A stretch of DNA of 64,000 nucleotides from Kribbella voronezhensis (GCF_004365175.1 NZ_SOCE01000003.1:372001-436000); one strand, 5' to 3'. Counted from the first letter of the stretch, positions 33,811 through 42,172 are shown. Numbers and translations are program-made. The notes: generated by a model from the letters alone, not told the origin.

Positions 33811-35118
33811 TCAGTCCCGACTGCCCCGGTCGGGGGTGGGAGTGCGGCTCGGGGTTGGCCGATTGACCGAAGGACCACCAGGGGCACCAGCATCCCGCGA
33901 GCCGTCGCCCAGGGAGGGCGTTGCGTGGGTGGCCTGCGCGGCAGGTGCCTGATTGTTGAGGAAACGCATGGGATCACCCTGCTGGTCCGCCCCACGAGAA
34001 TCGCCTTGCGCGCCTGCGCCGCGCCCGGCGTGCGCAGGCGGCGCAGTACCGGCCTGCCCCTCTCGGCCGCCGAAGGCTGGGGCAGGCTGAGTGATCGCGG
34101 AGTGCTCCGCCGGTGCGCGCTGGTCGCTTTCGAGTGCGCCCGGTTGGCTGTTCGGAGTACCGGACTGGGCGGACACGTCGGCTATTCGAGTGGCCGCGTC
34201 CGGGGGAGGGAAATCGGCCAGGCCGACGGTCTGGTCGCGGGCAGAGGTGGTGCCTGCGCGCTGTTGTTCGTCCGTATGGGCCGCCTCTGTGGCCAGCGTG
34301 GCTTCTGGGTTGAAGACTCGGGCGGGGTAGGGCTCGCTCGGGTTCTGGGCGTAATGGGTCTTGAGTTCGGCGACTGCGAGATCCAGGGCGACGTCGGTGT
34401 CTGCTGCGACTAGCGAGCCGAGATCGTTGCGACGATGGACCGAGGCCCACCCACCACCGGCGATCTCGCCGATGACGTGGGCCCGAGCAGCCTGCTGATG
34501 GGCCGCGTCCGGCGGGACGGTATCGCCGAGTTCTTTGCGCACGATGCTGTCGGCAATGCTGTCCCAGCGCATCGCCACCGGCTGATCAAGAGCCTTGTTG
34601 ATCAGTTCGGTGCGCTCGGCTTCGGACGACGTGGCCCGGTCCAGTAACCCGGATGTTGCTTCGACGGCGCCGGGGTACTTCGGCTCCTGCTTCTCAGCGT
34701 GTTCGTAGCCGGCCTGTCGGACGAACTCCTCGTAGTCGTTCATCGTGGCCAGTTCGGTGAGTCCTTCGTCCAGCGCGATGGACTGCTTCGCCCGTACGGC
34801 GTTGGGCTGGTCCGCGGCGTCCATCTCGACCCGTGCGTGGAGGGACTCATGGAGCACCGTGGCCAGTGCATCGCCCTGTCGTGCGGGATCGTCGCTGCGC
34901 TCTCCACCCGTCAGGTGTTTGAGAACGAGATCCTCGCTCAGCCGGAGAGTTCCGTCGTTCGTCAGCCCGCCGTGCAGGCCGTCGCTGCGGGATTCGAGCT
35001 CGCCGTTCCAGCGGTCCCGGCCGCCAGGACGCACTTCCTGGGCGATCCCGTACAACCGGGCTACCTCGCGGTAGACCGGCGATTCCGGATCGATCCGACG
35101 CCCTTCCCCGTCCGCCAC
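33811..35118 (-). CDS. cassette B large protein: HEXXH metallopeptidase-like, conserved C-terminal tail
   Basis: The 435-residue GTG-initiated paralogue opens with RIDPESPVYREVARLYGIAQEV and DRWNGEL. The motif HESLH in TVLHESLHARVEMDAADQPNAV is followed by SIALDEGLTELATMNDYEEFV, giving the HEXXH...E pattern of gluzincins. A second conserved block is DRATSSEAERTELINKALDQ and DSIVRKELGDTVPPDA. A ~100-residue disordered linker leads to the tail DPMRFLNNQAPAAQATHATP with SLGDGSRDAGAPGGPS and a TPDRGSRD end. It begins 3 nt after its small partner. Very similar to the copy at 35665, pointing to recent duplication. Confidence 0.82.
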   Translation of the reverse strand: MADGEGRRIDPESPVYREVARLYGIAQEVRPGGRDRWNGELESRSDGLHGGLTNDGTLRLSEDLVLKHLTGGERSDDPARQGDALATVLHESLHARVEMDAADQPNAVRAKQSIALDEGLTELATMNDYEEFVRQAGYEHAEKQEPKYPGAVEATSGLLDRATSSEAERTELINKALDQPVAMRWDSIADSIVRKELGDTVPPDAAHQQAARAHVIGEIAGGGWASVHRRNDLGSLVAADTDVALDLAVAELKTHYAQNPSEPYPARVFNPEATLATEAAHTDEQQRAGTTSARDQTVGLADFPPPDAATRIADVSAQSGTPNSQPGALESDQRAPAEHSAITQPAPAFGGREGQAGTAPPAHAGRGAGAQGDSRGADQQGDPMRFLNNQAPAAQATHATPSLGDGSRDAGAPGGPSVNRPTPSRTPTPDRGSRD

Positions 35119-35121
35119 GAC

Positions 35122-35565
35122 TCAGCCGCCGCGGTTGTCCGGACGGGGATCCGACCAGGGTGGTCCCAGTTCCAGGGCTCGCTCGTCGGACTCCAGGCCC
35201 CGGGTCAGGTTGCGGATCTGGCTACTGTCCGCGCCGGCTCGGTCGGCGATCGCCCAGATCCGTTTCCGGACGTCCGCGAGGGCCGCCGATCGCTCGTCGA
35301 CGGTGCCGTCGTCGAATCGGCCTTCCGCGATGATGCGCAGGGCTTCGCGCATCTCGGGGGAGCGCTTGGCGTCGTCCTCTTGGAGGTTTGCGATCAGGGC
35401 CGGGAGGCCGTTGATCAGTTTGGTGGCGGCGGCCAGTTCGGTGTCGGTCAGGTCGCCGGCGAGGTGGCGGAGGTGTGTTTGTACGCCGTTGATGTCCGTG
35501 GTGTCGCCTGCGATCAGGCTGGCGCGGGACAGCTTGTACTGGCGTTGGAACTCGTTGAAGTCCAT
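35122..35565 (-). CDS. cassette B small protein (partner of the metallopeptidase)
   Basis: A 147-residue mainly helical protein beginning MDFNEFQRQYKLSRASLIAG, nearly the same as the small protein of cassette C. A central helix-rich region (VQTHLRHLAGDLTDTELAAATKLINGLPA) is followed by the family block DERSAALADVRKRIWAIADRAG and SQIRNLTRGLESDE. The ATG at 35565 has GGAGAGG 8 nt upstream; an open frame extends further upstream without homology. Function unknown; strict pairing with the HEXXH protein suggests the two act together. Confidence 0.8.
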   Translation of the reverse strand: MDFNEFQRQYKLSRASLIAGDTTDINGVQTHLRHLAGDLTDTELAAATKLINGLPALIANLQEDDAKRSPEMREALRIIAEGRFDDGTVDERSAALADVRKRIWAIADRAGADSSQIRNLTRGLESDERALELGPPWSDPRPDNRGG

Positions 35566-35642
35566 CGGCGCCTCTCCGCTTCGGCCTGTTGGATGGTGAT
35601 TCGGGCCGACTTTATCGGGCGGCAGTTGCAAACTGTCGGGCT

Positions 35643-35652
35643 TGTCCACAGG
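35643..35652 (-). promoter_or_regulatory. shared upstream motif of cassette B
   Basis: The minus strand reads CCTGTGGACAAG about 78 nt before the small-gene start, followed 23 nt later by CGATAAAGTC. The latter closely resembles CGGTAAAGTC in cassette C and could be a -10 region. Confidence 0.42.
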
Positions 35653-35664
35653 CCCGTTTCGAGG

Positions 35665-36900
35665 TCAGTCTCGGCCGCCTCGGTCTGGGGTGGGGGTACG
35701 GGCCGGGGTGGTGCGGCTGATGGAAGGACCTGCCGGAGCACCTGCACCTCGGGAGCCGTCGCCGAGGGATGGGGTGGTGCGGGTGGCGTGGGCTGCGGGG
35801 GCCTGGTTGTTGAGGAAGCGCATGGGGTCGCCGTTTTGGCCGGTGGCCTGGGCAGCAGGTTGGGGGTTCGGTTGAGCCTCCGGCTGGATGGTTTGCGGGG
35901 AAGAGGGTTCGGGAGCGGCGGGGATGGGCTGAGGTGTCGTGCCGGGGGTGGTGTGGTTGGGGAGTCGGGTGGTGGCGTCCGGGGGTGGGAGTTTGGTGAG
36001 GTCGACGGGTTGGTCGCGGCCGGGGGTGGGGGCGGTGCGTTGTTGTTCTTGTTGGTGGCCGGTGTCGGCGGCGACCTCGGCCGCGGCGTTCGGGGCTTGG
36101 GCGGGGTACGGCTCGTCGGGGGTGTTCTGGTAGTGCTCGCGGATCTGGGCTACGCCGTTGTCCAGACCCTCGTTGGTGAGACTGGCGGTCGTTGGACCGA
36201 GGCCGTCGCGTTTGTGTACTGCGGCCCACTCTTCGACGGACATCTGGTTGACGAGGTGGGCGCGGGCTGCCTGTTGGTGTTCGGCGTCCGGTGGGACAGA
36301 GTCGGCCAGTTCGTTGCGCACGATGCTGTCGGCGATGGTGTCGAAGCGCATCGCCACCGGCTGGTCGACAGCTTTGTTCAGGAGCTCGGTGCGCTCGGCG
36401 TCGGACGAGGTGGCGCGATCCAGCAATTCGCCGGTGGCATGTACGGCGCCGGCGTACGCGGGGGTCGCCTTCTCTGCATCGTCGTAGCCGGCCTGCTGGA
36501 CGAACGCGTCGTAGTCCTCCATCGTGGCGACTTCGGTGAGTCCCTCGTCCAACCCGATCGACTCGAGCGCACGTACCGCGTTCGGCTCCTGTGGGGCGTC
36601 CTTCTCGACTCGGGCGTGCAGAGATTCGTGCAGCACGGTTGCCAGCGCTTGCGCCTGCCGGTCTGGATCGTGGCTAGGTTCCCCGCCGGTCAGGTGGTCG
36701 AGAACGAGGTCCTGGTGCAGGCGCAGGGTCTTGTCCGGTGAGAGGCCGCCCAGCTTGTCATCGGTACGGGAGTAGAGCTCGCCGTTCCAGAGGTCCTGAC
36801 CGCCAGGACGCATCTCCTGCGCGATCCGGTACAGCCGGGCCACCTCTTGATAGACCGGTGATCCCGGATCGATCCGGGTCATTCCCTCATTGCCCGCCAT
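35665..36900 (-). CDS. cassette C large protein: HEXXH metallopeptidase-like, conserved C-terminal tail
   Basis: The 411-residue copy begins MAGNEGMTRIDPGSPVYQEVARLYRIAQEMRPGGQD in its first 36 residues. The zinc-binding motif is HESLH in TVLHESLHARVEKDAPQEP, with a presumed third ligand Glu in LDEGLTEVATMEDYDAF. Downstream are DRATSSDAERTELLNKAVDQ and SIVRNELADSVPPDAEHQQA. After a Pro/Thr/Gln-rich linker comes the tail DPMRFLNNQAPAAHATRTTP, SLGDGSRGAGAPAGPS and TPDRGGRD. No secretion signal. It is 3 nt from its small partner and the nearest intact relative of cassette B. Confidence 0.82.
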   Translation of the reverse strand: MAGNEGMTRIDPGSPVYQEVARLYRIAQEMRPGGQDLWNGELYSRTDDKLGGLSPDKTLRLHQDLVLDHLTGGEPSHDPDRQAQALATVLHESLHARVEKDAPQEPNAVRALESIGLDEGLTEVATMEDYDAFVQQAGYDDAEKATPAYAGAVHATGELLDRATSSDAERTELLNKAVDQPVAMRFDTIADSIVRNELADSVPPDAEHQQAARAHLVNQMSVEEWAAVHKRDGLGPTTASLTNEGLDNGVAQIREHYQNTPDEPYPAQAPNAAAEVAADTGHQQEQQRTAPTPGRDQPVDLTKLPPPDATTRLPNHTTPGTTPQPIPAAPEPSSPQTIQPEAQPNPQPAAQATGQNGDPMRFLNNQAPAAHATRTTPSLGDGSRGAGAPAGPSISRTTPARTPTPDRGGRD

Positions 36901-36903
36901 CGA

Positions 36904-37344
36904 TCAGCTGCCGCGGTTGTCCGGCGGCGGATCCCAGGGCAGGCCCTCTTCCAGGATGTCCTCGCTGGTCTCCAACCCACGGCTGAGACTGCGGATCTGC
37001 ACGCTGTCCGCGGTCCCACGGTCGGCAAGCTCCCAGATCCTCCGACGGGCTTCGGCCAGCGCGGCGAGACGCTCCTCGCGGGTGCCTTCGTCGAATTTCC
37101 CCTCGTTGACGATCCGCCGGGCCTCGAGCATTTCTGGCGAGGGGGGTGGGGGAGGGGCTTGGGCCGCGGCCACGGTGGCTGGGAGGCGGTGGATGAGTTT
37201 GTGGGCGACCTCTTGGTCGTTTCCGGTGAGGGCGGCGGCCAGGGTGCGGAGGTGGGTCTGTACTGCGTCGAGGTCTGTGGTGTCGCCTGCGATCAGGCTT
37301 GCGCGGGACAGTTTGTACTGCCGGTTGAACTCGTTGAAGTCCAT
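36904..37344 (-). CDS. cassette C small protein (partner of the metallopeptidase)
   Basis: A 146-residue protein starting MDFNEFNRQYKLSRASLIAG. The middle part has a helical stretch ending in an Ala/Pro run (AAAQAPPPPPSPEM), and the C-terminal block is TREERLAALAEARRRIWELAD with VQIRSLSRGLETSED. ATG at 37344 with GGAAGG 8 nt upstream; the frame stays open much further across the ffh antisense but only these codons are homologous to the paralogues. It opens the whole cassette series, divergent from ffh. Function unknown. Confidence 0.8.
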   Translation of the reverse strand: MDFNEFNRQYKLSRASLIAGDTTDLDAVQTHLRTLAAALTGNDQEVAHKLIHRLPATVAAAQAPPPPPSPEMLEARRIVNEGKFDEGTREERLAALAEARRRIWELADRGTADSVQIRSLSRGLETSEDILEEGLPWDPPPDNRGS

Positions 37345-37417
37345 CGACGCCTTCCGCTTCGGCCTGCCAGGTGGTGGTTCAGCAGACTTTACCGACCTGC
37401 CGTGTCCCCGGACGGAG

Positions 37418-37428
37418 CTATCCACAGG
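37418..37428 (-). promoter_or_regulatory. shared upstream motif of cassette C
   Basis: The minus strand reads CCTGTGGATAG about 75 nt before the small-gene start, followed 22 nt later by CGGTAAAGTC. Position and sequence agree with the elements before cassettes A and B. The 175-nt space to ffh also holds the ffh promoter on the other strand. Confidence 0.42.
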
Positions 37429-37519
37429 GCTGAGGGGTCGGGGTGGCCGGTAGACTCGTCGAGTTGCCTGGGGTTTGGGGTGGCGGTGTGTTCCATCGGA
37501 AGAAATGGATTGTGGCCTC

Positions 37520-39070
37520 GTGTTCGACACGCTTTCTGATCGCCTTTCTGCCGCGTTCAAGAATCTGCGCGGCAAGGGCAAGCTGACCGACGCCGATATC
37601 GACGCGACCGCGCGGGAGATCCGGATCGCGCTGCTGGAGGCCGATGTCGCGCTGCCGGTGGTGAAGGACTTCATCGCCGCGGTCAAGGAGCGGGCCAGCG
37701 GGGCCGAGGTGCGCGGCGGGCTGAACCCGGCGCAGCAGGTCATCAAGATCGTCAACGAGGAGCTCGTCACCATCCTCGGTGGCGAGACCCGTGAGCTGCG
37801 GATGGCCAAGCGGCCGCCGACGGTGATCATGCTGGCCGGTCTGCAGGGTGCGGGTAAGACCACCCTGGCCGGCAAGCTCGCGAAGTGGCTGAAGGAGAGC
37901 AAGCACCAGACGCCGATGCTGGTCGCGGCCGACCTGCAGCGGCCGAACGCGGTCACCCAGCTCCAGGTCGTCGGCGAGCGCGCCGGCGTACCGGTGTATG
38001 CGCCCGAACCGGGCAACGGCGTCGGCAACCCGGTGCAGGTCGCGCGGCAGGCGATGGACGAGGCGAGGACCAAGCAGTACTCCGTGGTCATCGTCGACAC
38101 GGCCGGCCGCCTCGGTGTCGACGAGGAGCTGATGAAGCAGGCCGCGGACATCCGCGACGCGGTGACGCCGGACGAGATCCTGTTCGTCGTCGACGCGATG
38201 ATCGGCCAGGACGCGGTCACCACCGCGCAGGCCTTCCTCGACGGCGTCGGCTTCGACGGCGTGGTGCTGTCCAAGCTCGACGGTGACGCGCGCGGTGGTG
38301 CGGCGCTGTCGATCGCGCAGGTCACCGGCCGGCAGGTGATGTTCGCCAGCAACGGCGAGAAGCTCGAGGACTTCGACGTCTTCCACCCCGACCGGATGGC
38401 GTCGCGCATCCTCGGCATGGGCGACGTGATGAGCCTGATCGAGCAGGCGGAGAAGTCGTTCGACGCCGAGGAGGCCGCCAAGACCGCCGCCAAGCTGCAG
38501 AAGCGCGGCGGTAAGGACTTCACCCTGGACGACTTCCTCGCCCAGATGCAGTCGGTCCGCAAGATGGGCCCGCTGACCAAGATCTTCGGCATGCTGCCCG
38601 GCGCGGCCCAGTTCAAGGACCAGCTGGAGAACTTCGACGAGCGCGAGATCGACCGGATCGAGGCCGTCATCCACTCGATGACCCCGGCCGAGCGCAACGA
38701 CCCGAACATCATCAACGGTTCCCGCCGGGCCCGGATCGCGAAGGGTTCGGGGACCGAGGTCGCCACCGTCAGCGGCCTGGTCGAGCGGTTCTTCGAGGCC
38801 CGCAAGATGATGTCCGCGATGGCGTCCGGCAAGGGCATGCCAGGGATGCCGGGAATGCCCGGGATGCCGGGCATGGGCGGCAAGAAGGCGAAGCAGCAGG
38901 CCAAGAAGGGCAAGGCCAAGCGCGGCTCCGGCAACCCGGCCAAGCGCGCGAACCAGGCCGAGCCGGCCGCTCCGCAGCCCGGTCAGCTCCCGGCGGCCTT
39001 CGGTGGCGGCGCCGGCGCCGACGGCTTCGAGTTGCCCGACGAGCTGAAGAACATGCTCGGCGGAAAATAG
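37520..39070 (+). CDS. ffh: signal recognition particle GTPase Ffh (SRP54)
   Basis: The SRP core protein of 516 residues binds 4.5S RNA and nascent signal sequences. N-domain starts VFDTLSDRLSAAFKNLRGKGKL; G-domain has GLQGAGKTT (about 109-117), DTAGRLGVDEEL and SKLDGDARGG; the C-terminal M-domain includes the KMGPLTKIFGMLPG signature and a Met/Gly-rich segment (about 436-453, repeats of GMPGMP) and basic tail. The GTG at 37520 fits the conserved N-terminus; an in-frame ATG at 37505 adds five residues and has GGAAG too close. The gene pairs functionally with ftsY. Confidence 0.95.
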   Translation: MFDTLSDRLSAAFKNLRGKGKLTDADIDATAREIRIALLEADVALPVVKDFIAAVKERASGAEVRGGLNPAQQVIKIVNEELVTILGGETRELRMAKRPPTVIMLAGLQGAGKTTLAGKLAKWLKESKHQTPMLVAADLQRPNAVTQLQVVGERAGVPVYAPEPGNGVGNPVQVARQAMDEARTKQYSVVIVDTAGRLGVDEELMKQAADIRDAVTPDEILFVVDAMIGQDAVTTAQAFLDGVGFDGVVLSKLDGDARGGAALSIAQVTGRQVMFASNGEKLEDFDVFHPDRMASRILGMGDVMSLIEQAEKSFDAEEAAKTAAKLQKRGGKDFTLDDFLAQMQSVRKMGPLTKIFGMLPGAAQFKDQLENFDEREIDRIEAVIHSMTPAERNDPNIINGSRRARIAKGSGTEVATVSGLVERFFEARKMMSAMASGKGMPGMPGMPGMPGMGGKKAKQQAKKGKAKRGSGNPAKRANQAEPAAPQPGQLPAAFGGGAGADGFELPDELKNMLGGK

Positions 39071-39253
39071 CCGTTCAGTACTACGTACCGTGGTCGGCTG
39101 AGGCCGCTATCACGGATCACGCGCCGGGCACAAGTCCTCGCTCGGTCATGAACTCGCGCCCGGTCGTGGACGGTTGCCGGAACCGCACCGACGGCTAAGA
39201 TCGTGACTACGCCCGAAGCAACGACAGACTGCAGAACCCGGGGGACGGTTCGG

Positions 39254-40651
39254 ATGAGGCAGCAGTTCAAGAATCTGGACACGTGGCGCGGCAAGTTGAC
39301 CGCCACGTGGATCTGCCTGGCCCCGCCTGCCGCGATGGTGGCCGTCTTCGTCGCCGGCGGCGTGCCGTCGAACTCGTTCGTGGTCGATTCGCACGCGCTC
39401 AGCCTGCCCCGGCAGGACTCGGTCTTCGACGACCTGCTCAACGACGTACCGGCCCAGCCCGGCGCCGACGGCGGGGTCGGCACGGAGAAGCGGTCCTCGA
39501 TCGACGTCCCGATCACGGGGGCGATCGACAACAAGCAGCCGGTTCTGCCCGGTGTCATCGGTGACGCCTCTGGCATCCCGGGCACCGTGCTCGCGGCGTA
39601 CCAGAAGGCGGCCAACGACCTCGCCCTCGCCCAGCCCAACTGCCACATCACCTGGCCACTGCTGGCCGGTATCGGCAAGGTCGAGTCCTCGCACGCCAGT
39701 GGCGGCCGGGTCGACGCGGCCGGCAACACCCGCGGCAAGATCCTCGGCCCGGTGCTCGACGGCGGCCCCGGGATGGCGGCCATCGCCGACACCGACCAGG
39801 GCCGGTACGACGGGAACACCAGCTGGGATCGCGCGGTCGGCCCGATGCAGTTCATCCCCGGTAGCTGGAACGCCTTCGGCGCCGACGGCAACGGCGACGG
39901 GGTCAAGGACCCGCACAACGTGTTCGACGCGTCCCGGGCCGCCGCGGGCTATCTCTGCTCGAACGGTTCCGACCTGAGCACTCCGCAGGGCCTGGTCCAG
40001 GCCGTACTCCGGTACAACCACTCGATGGACTACGTGAACACGGTGCTGCGCTGGATGCAGACGTACAGCAAGTCCACGACAACTCTGCCGGACGGCGACG
40101 GCGTGATCGATCCGACGATCGGTGACGACGGCAACGTGCAGCGCGATTCCGACCCGACCCACGTGCCCGGTGACCACGACACCACGTCGGACCCGACCAC
40201 GACGAGGCCGGCGACGACCCAGCCCGCCACGACCAAGCCGGCCACGCACGCGACCCAGCCGGCCACCACGCCGACGACGGCGCACCCCACCGTGACCCCG
40301 ACGGTGACGCCGACCCAGACGTTGCCGACGACCACCCGGCCGACCACGCCGACGCCGACGCCGCCGTGGACCGTCTCGCCGACCCCGCGGCCGACGCCGA
40401 CCCCGACCGAGCCGTCGACGCCCCCGACCACGCCGCCCAGCACCCCGCCGACGACGCCTCCCACGACTCCGCCGACGACGACCCCGACGGACACGCCGAC
40501 CCCGACGCCGCTGCCACAGTGCGAGGCAGGCGCTCCCACGCAGGCCCCGACCGAGACGCCGACCTGTACGCCGGTCTCCCAGCCGGCCGCGACGACCTCC
40601 GACGCCGCGAGCAACAACTCGACCCCGGGCGACACACCGACCAGCCCCTGA
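39254..40651 (+). CDS. secreted lytic transglycosylase (MltB/SLT-like) with Pro/Thr-rich tail
   Basis: The 465-residue protein has an N-terminal membrane/signal segment (TATWICLAPPAAMVAVFVAGG), a catalytic lytic-transglycosylase domain of about residues 115-285 with the catalytic Glu in LLAGIGKVESSHASGG and the WDRAVGPMQFIPGSW motif, and a ~170-residue tail made of Thr/Pro-rich repeats that probably spans the cell wall. It cleaves peptidoglycan glycan chains to 1,6-anhydro products. A close paralogue follows 275 nt downstream. ATG with GGGGA upstream. Not an N-acetylmuramidase of the lysozyme type as far as the motifs show. Confidence 0.9.
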   Translation: MRQQFKNLDTWRGKLTATWICLAPPAAMVAVFVAGGVPSNSFVVDSHALSLPRQDSVFDDLLNDVPAQPGADGGVGTEKRSSIDVPITGAIDNKQPVLPGVIGDASGIPGTVLAAYQKAANDLALAQPNCHITWPLLAGIGKVESSHASGGRVDAAGNTRGKILGPVLDGGPGMAAIADTDQGRYDGNTSWDRAVGPMQFIPGSWNAFGADGNGDGVKDPHNVFDASRAAAGYLCSNGSDLSTPQGLVQAVLRYNHSMDYVNTVLRWMQTYSKSTTTLPDGDGVIDPTIGDDGNVQRDSDPTHVPGDHDTTSDPTTTRPATTQPATTKPATHATQPATTPTTAHPTVTPTVTPTQTLPTTTRPTTPTPTPPWTVSPTPRPTPTPTEPSTPPTTPPSTPPTTPPTTPPTTTPTDTPTPTPLPQCEAGAPTQAPTETPTCTPVSQPAATTSDAASNNSTPGDTPTSP

Positions 40652-40703
40652 CAGGTGCCGTCGGCCCGGACTGACCAGCCCGGACAGGCGCCGTCGGCCC
40701 GGA
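40651..40703. repeat. direct repeat after the first transglycosylase gene
   Basis: A 20-bp sequence at 40651-40670 recurs at 40684-40703 with one mismatch (period 33). It starts at the stop codon of the first transglycosylase gene and shows local duplication in the spacer. Confidence 0.6.
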
Positions 40704-40786
40704 TGCCGACCAGTCGCTGACACGAGCAGACTGGCCCAGAGCCCGTACGGCGTACGCAGGCGGTCCGGCAACGTAAGATCCAGCCC

Positions 40787-40827
40787 AAGGGCCGATCGGT
40801 TGCCCTCGGCCCCCGGAAGGCCCTTTT
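40787..40827 (+). terminator. nested hairpin between the transglycosylase genes
   Basis: AAGGGCC (40787-40793) pairs with GGCCCTT (40819-40825) and is followed by TT; an inner hairpin GGGCCGA/TCGGCCC (40789-40795, 40806-40812) competes with it. It probably ends transcription of the first transglycosylase gene, 135 nt after its stop. Confidence 0.5.
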
Positions 40828-40870
40828 CCGCCTCAATCAAGGGTCGTTCGAGCCGAGAGCTATCCGCTCA

Positions 40871-40901
40871 GGTAACTTTCCGTCGCTCTTCGGTAACTTT
40901 C
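40871..40901 (+). promoter_or_regulatory. paired GGTAACTTTC sites before the second transglycosylase gene
   Basis: Two identical decamers at 40871-40880 and 40892-40901 have starts 21 nt apart, two helical turns, and end 25 nt before the start codon. The spacing suggests a dimeric activator or repressor site; no regulator is known to match. Confidence 0.35.
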
Positions 40902-40926
40902 TGGCGCGTGGGTCGTTGGGGGAATC

Positions 40927-42147
40927 ATGCGCCTAACCCGTAGTGGTAACCGTCGGGTCAAAATCATCATCGCTTCACTGTGCACGGCCCCGCTCCTGGT
41001 CGGGGCCATCGTGACAGTCGCCTCGGGGGGTGCCGGTGCCGCCGGCGACTTCGTGGCGGACAGCCCGGTCGCCCCATCGCCTGGGGCCGGACTGAACAGC
41101 GGTGAATTCGACGAACTGACGATGATCGTCCCGCAACGTCCCGGAGTGGACGGCCGGATCGGATCTGACAAGCCCGCCCGTGCCGACGTGCCCGTCCAGG
41201 GGGCGACCGACGGCTCGTCCGTGGTCCGGCCCGGCCGGCCCGGTGCCGTCAACGGCATCCCCCGCGGGGTCTTCCCCGCGTACCGCCGCGCCACCGCGAA
41301 TCTCGCCGTGGTCCGGCCCAACTGCGGTCTCACCTGGCCGCTGCTGGCCGGGATCGGCAAGGTCGAGTCGAACCACGCCAGCGGCGGCCGGGTCGACGTG
41401 GCCGGCACCACCCGCGGCAAGGTCCTCGGCCCGGTGCTGAACGGCAAGGGCGGCACCGGCCGGATCACCGACACCGACAAGGGTCGCTACGACAGCGACA
41501 AGGTGTGGGACCGCGCGGTCGGCCCGATGCAGATCATCCCGGGCGTGTGGACCGAGTTCGGGGCCGACGGCAACGGTGACGGCTTCCGCAACCCGAACAA
41601 CGTGTACGACGCGGTCACCACCGTCGCGGTCTACCTGTGCTCCGAGGGCGACGACCTGAAGCGCCCGATGGACCTGGTCTCCGCCCTGCTGCGCTACCAG
41701 CACTCCAAGGACTTCGTGGCCACCGTGCTGCGCTGGATGCGGGTCTACAGCAAGAGCGCGGTCCTGGTGCCGAATGCCAAGGGCAACCTCTCGACGCCGA
41801 AGGCGACCGGTAACGCCGATCGCAAGGTCGACCCGCGGCAGGTGCCGGACGTGCCGGACGACCCCAAGCCGGGCACCACGCAGAAGCCGACGGCGAGGCC
41901 GACCGGCAAGCCGTCGATCCCGGCTCCGATCGACACGCCGACCGCTCGCCCGACCAAGCCGACGCACACGCCGACGGACGAGCCGACGAAGCCGCCGACC
42001 ACGCCGACGCCGACGCCGACCGACACCCCGACCCCGACTCCGACCGATACGCCGACCCCGACGCCGACGGACACGCCCAGCGGTTCGCCGTGCGGGACCG
42101 ATCCGAACCCGACGCCCTGCACACAGGGCAGCGGCTCGCACGGCTGA
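40927..42147 (+). CDS. secreted lytic transglycosylase paralogue with Pro/Thr tail
   Basis: The 406-residue paralogue of the gene at 39254 keeps the order signal segment (residues about 11-35), catalytic domain with LLAGIGKVESNHASGG and WDRAVGPMQIIPGVW, then a shorter Pro/Thr/Asp tail built from PTDTPTPT repeats that ends in two cysteines (SPCGTDPNPTPC). The catalytic domains are clearly homologous, pointing to tandem duplication followed by tail divergence. Upstream are a terminator and paired decamers, so it has its own promoter. Role in peptidoglycan turnover. Confidence 0.9.
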   Translation: MRLTRSGNRRVKIIIASLCTAPLLVGAIVTVASGGAGAAGDFVADSPVAPSPGAGLNSGEFDELTMIVPQRPGVDGRIGSDKPARADVPVQGATDGSSVVRPGRPGAVNGIPRGVFPAYRRATANLAVVRPNCGLTWPLLAGIGKVESNHASGGRVDVAGTTRGKVLGPVLNGKGGTGRITDTDKGRYDSDKVWDRAVGPMQIIPGVWTEFGADGNGDGFRNPNNVYDAVTTVAVYLCSEGDDLKRPMDLVSALLRYQHSKDFVATVLRWMRVYSKSAVLVPNAKGNLSTPKATGNADRKVDPRQVPDVPDDPKPGTTQKPTARPTGKPSIPAPIDTPTARPTKPTHTPTDEPTKPPTTPTPTPTDTPTPTPTDTPTPTPTDTPSGSPCGTDPNPTPCTQGSGSHG

Positions 42148-42172
42148 CACGTCTGCCGTTACCGTCGGCGGT

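Noticed and set aside
34699..36741. 680-codon plus-strand open frame across cassettes B and C
   Set aside because: The minus strand carries paralogous proteins with conserved motifs over the same stretch; the plus-strand product is low-complexity Gly/Val and crosses cassette boundaries.
32071..37344. Transposon-driven duplication of the cassettes
   Set aside because: No transposase, terminal inverted repeats or target duplications were seen; simple tandem duplication explains the layout.
38836..38880. GMPGMPGMP repeat in ffh as an unusual insertion
   Set aside because: Met-rich sequence is normal for the SRP54 M-domain.
37345..38943. Upstream extension of the cassette C small gene across ffh antisense
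   Set aside because: Only the last 146 codons are homologous to the other small proteins and follow a ribosome-binding site; the rest is antisense to ffh.
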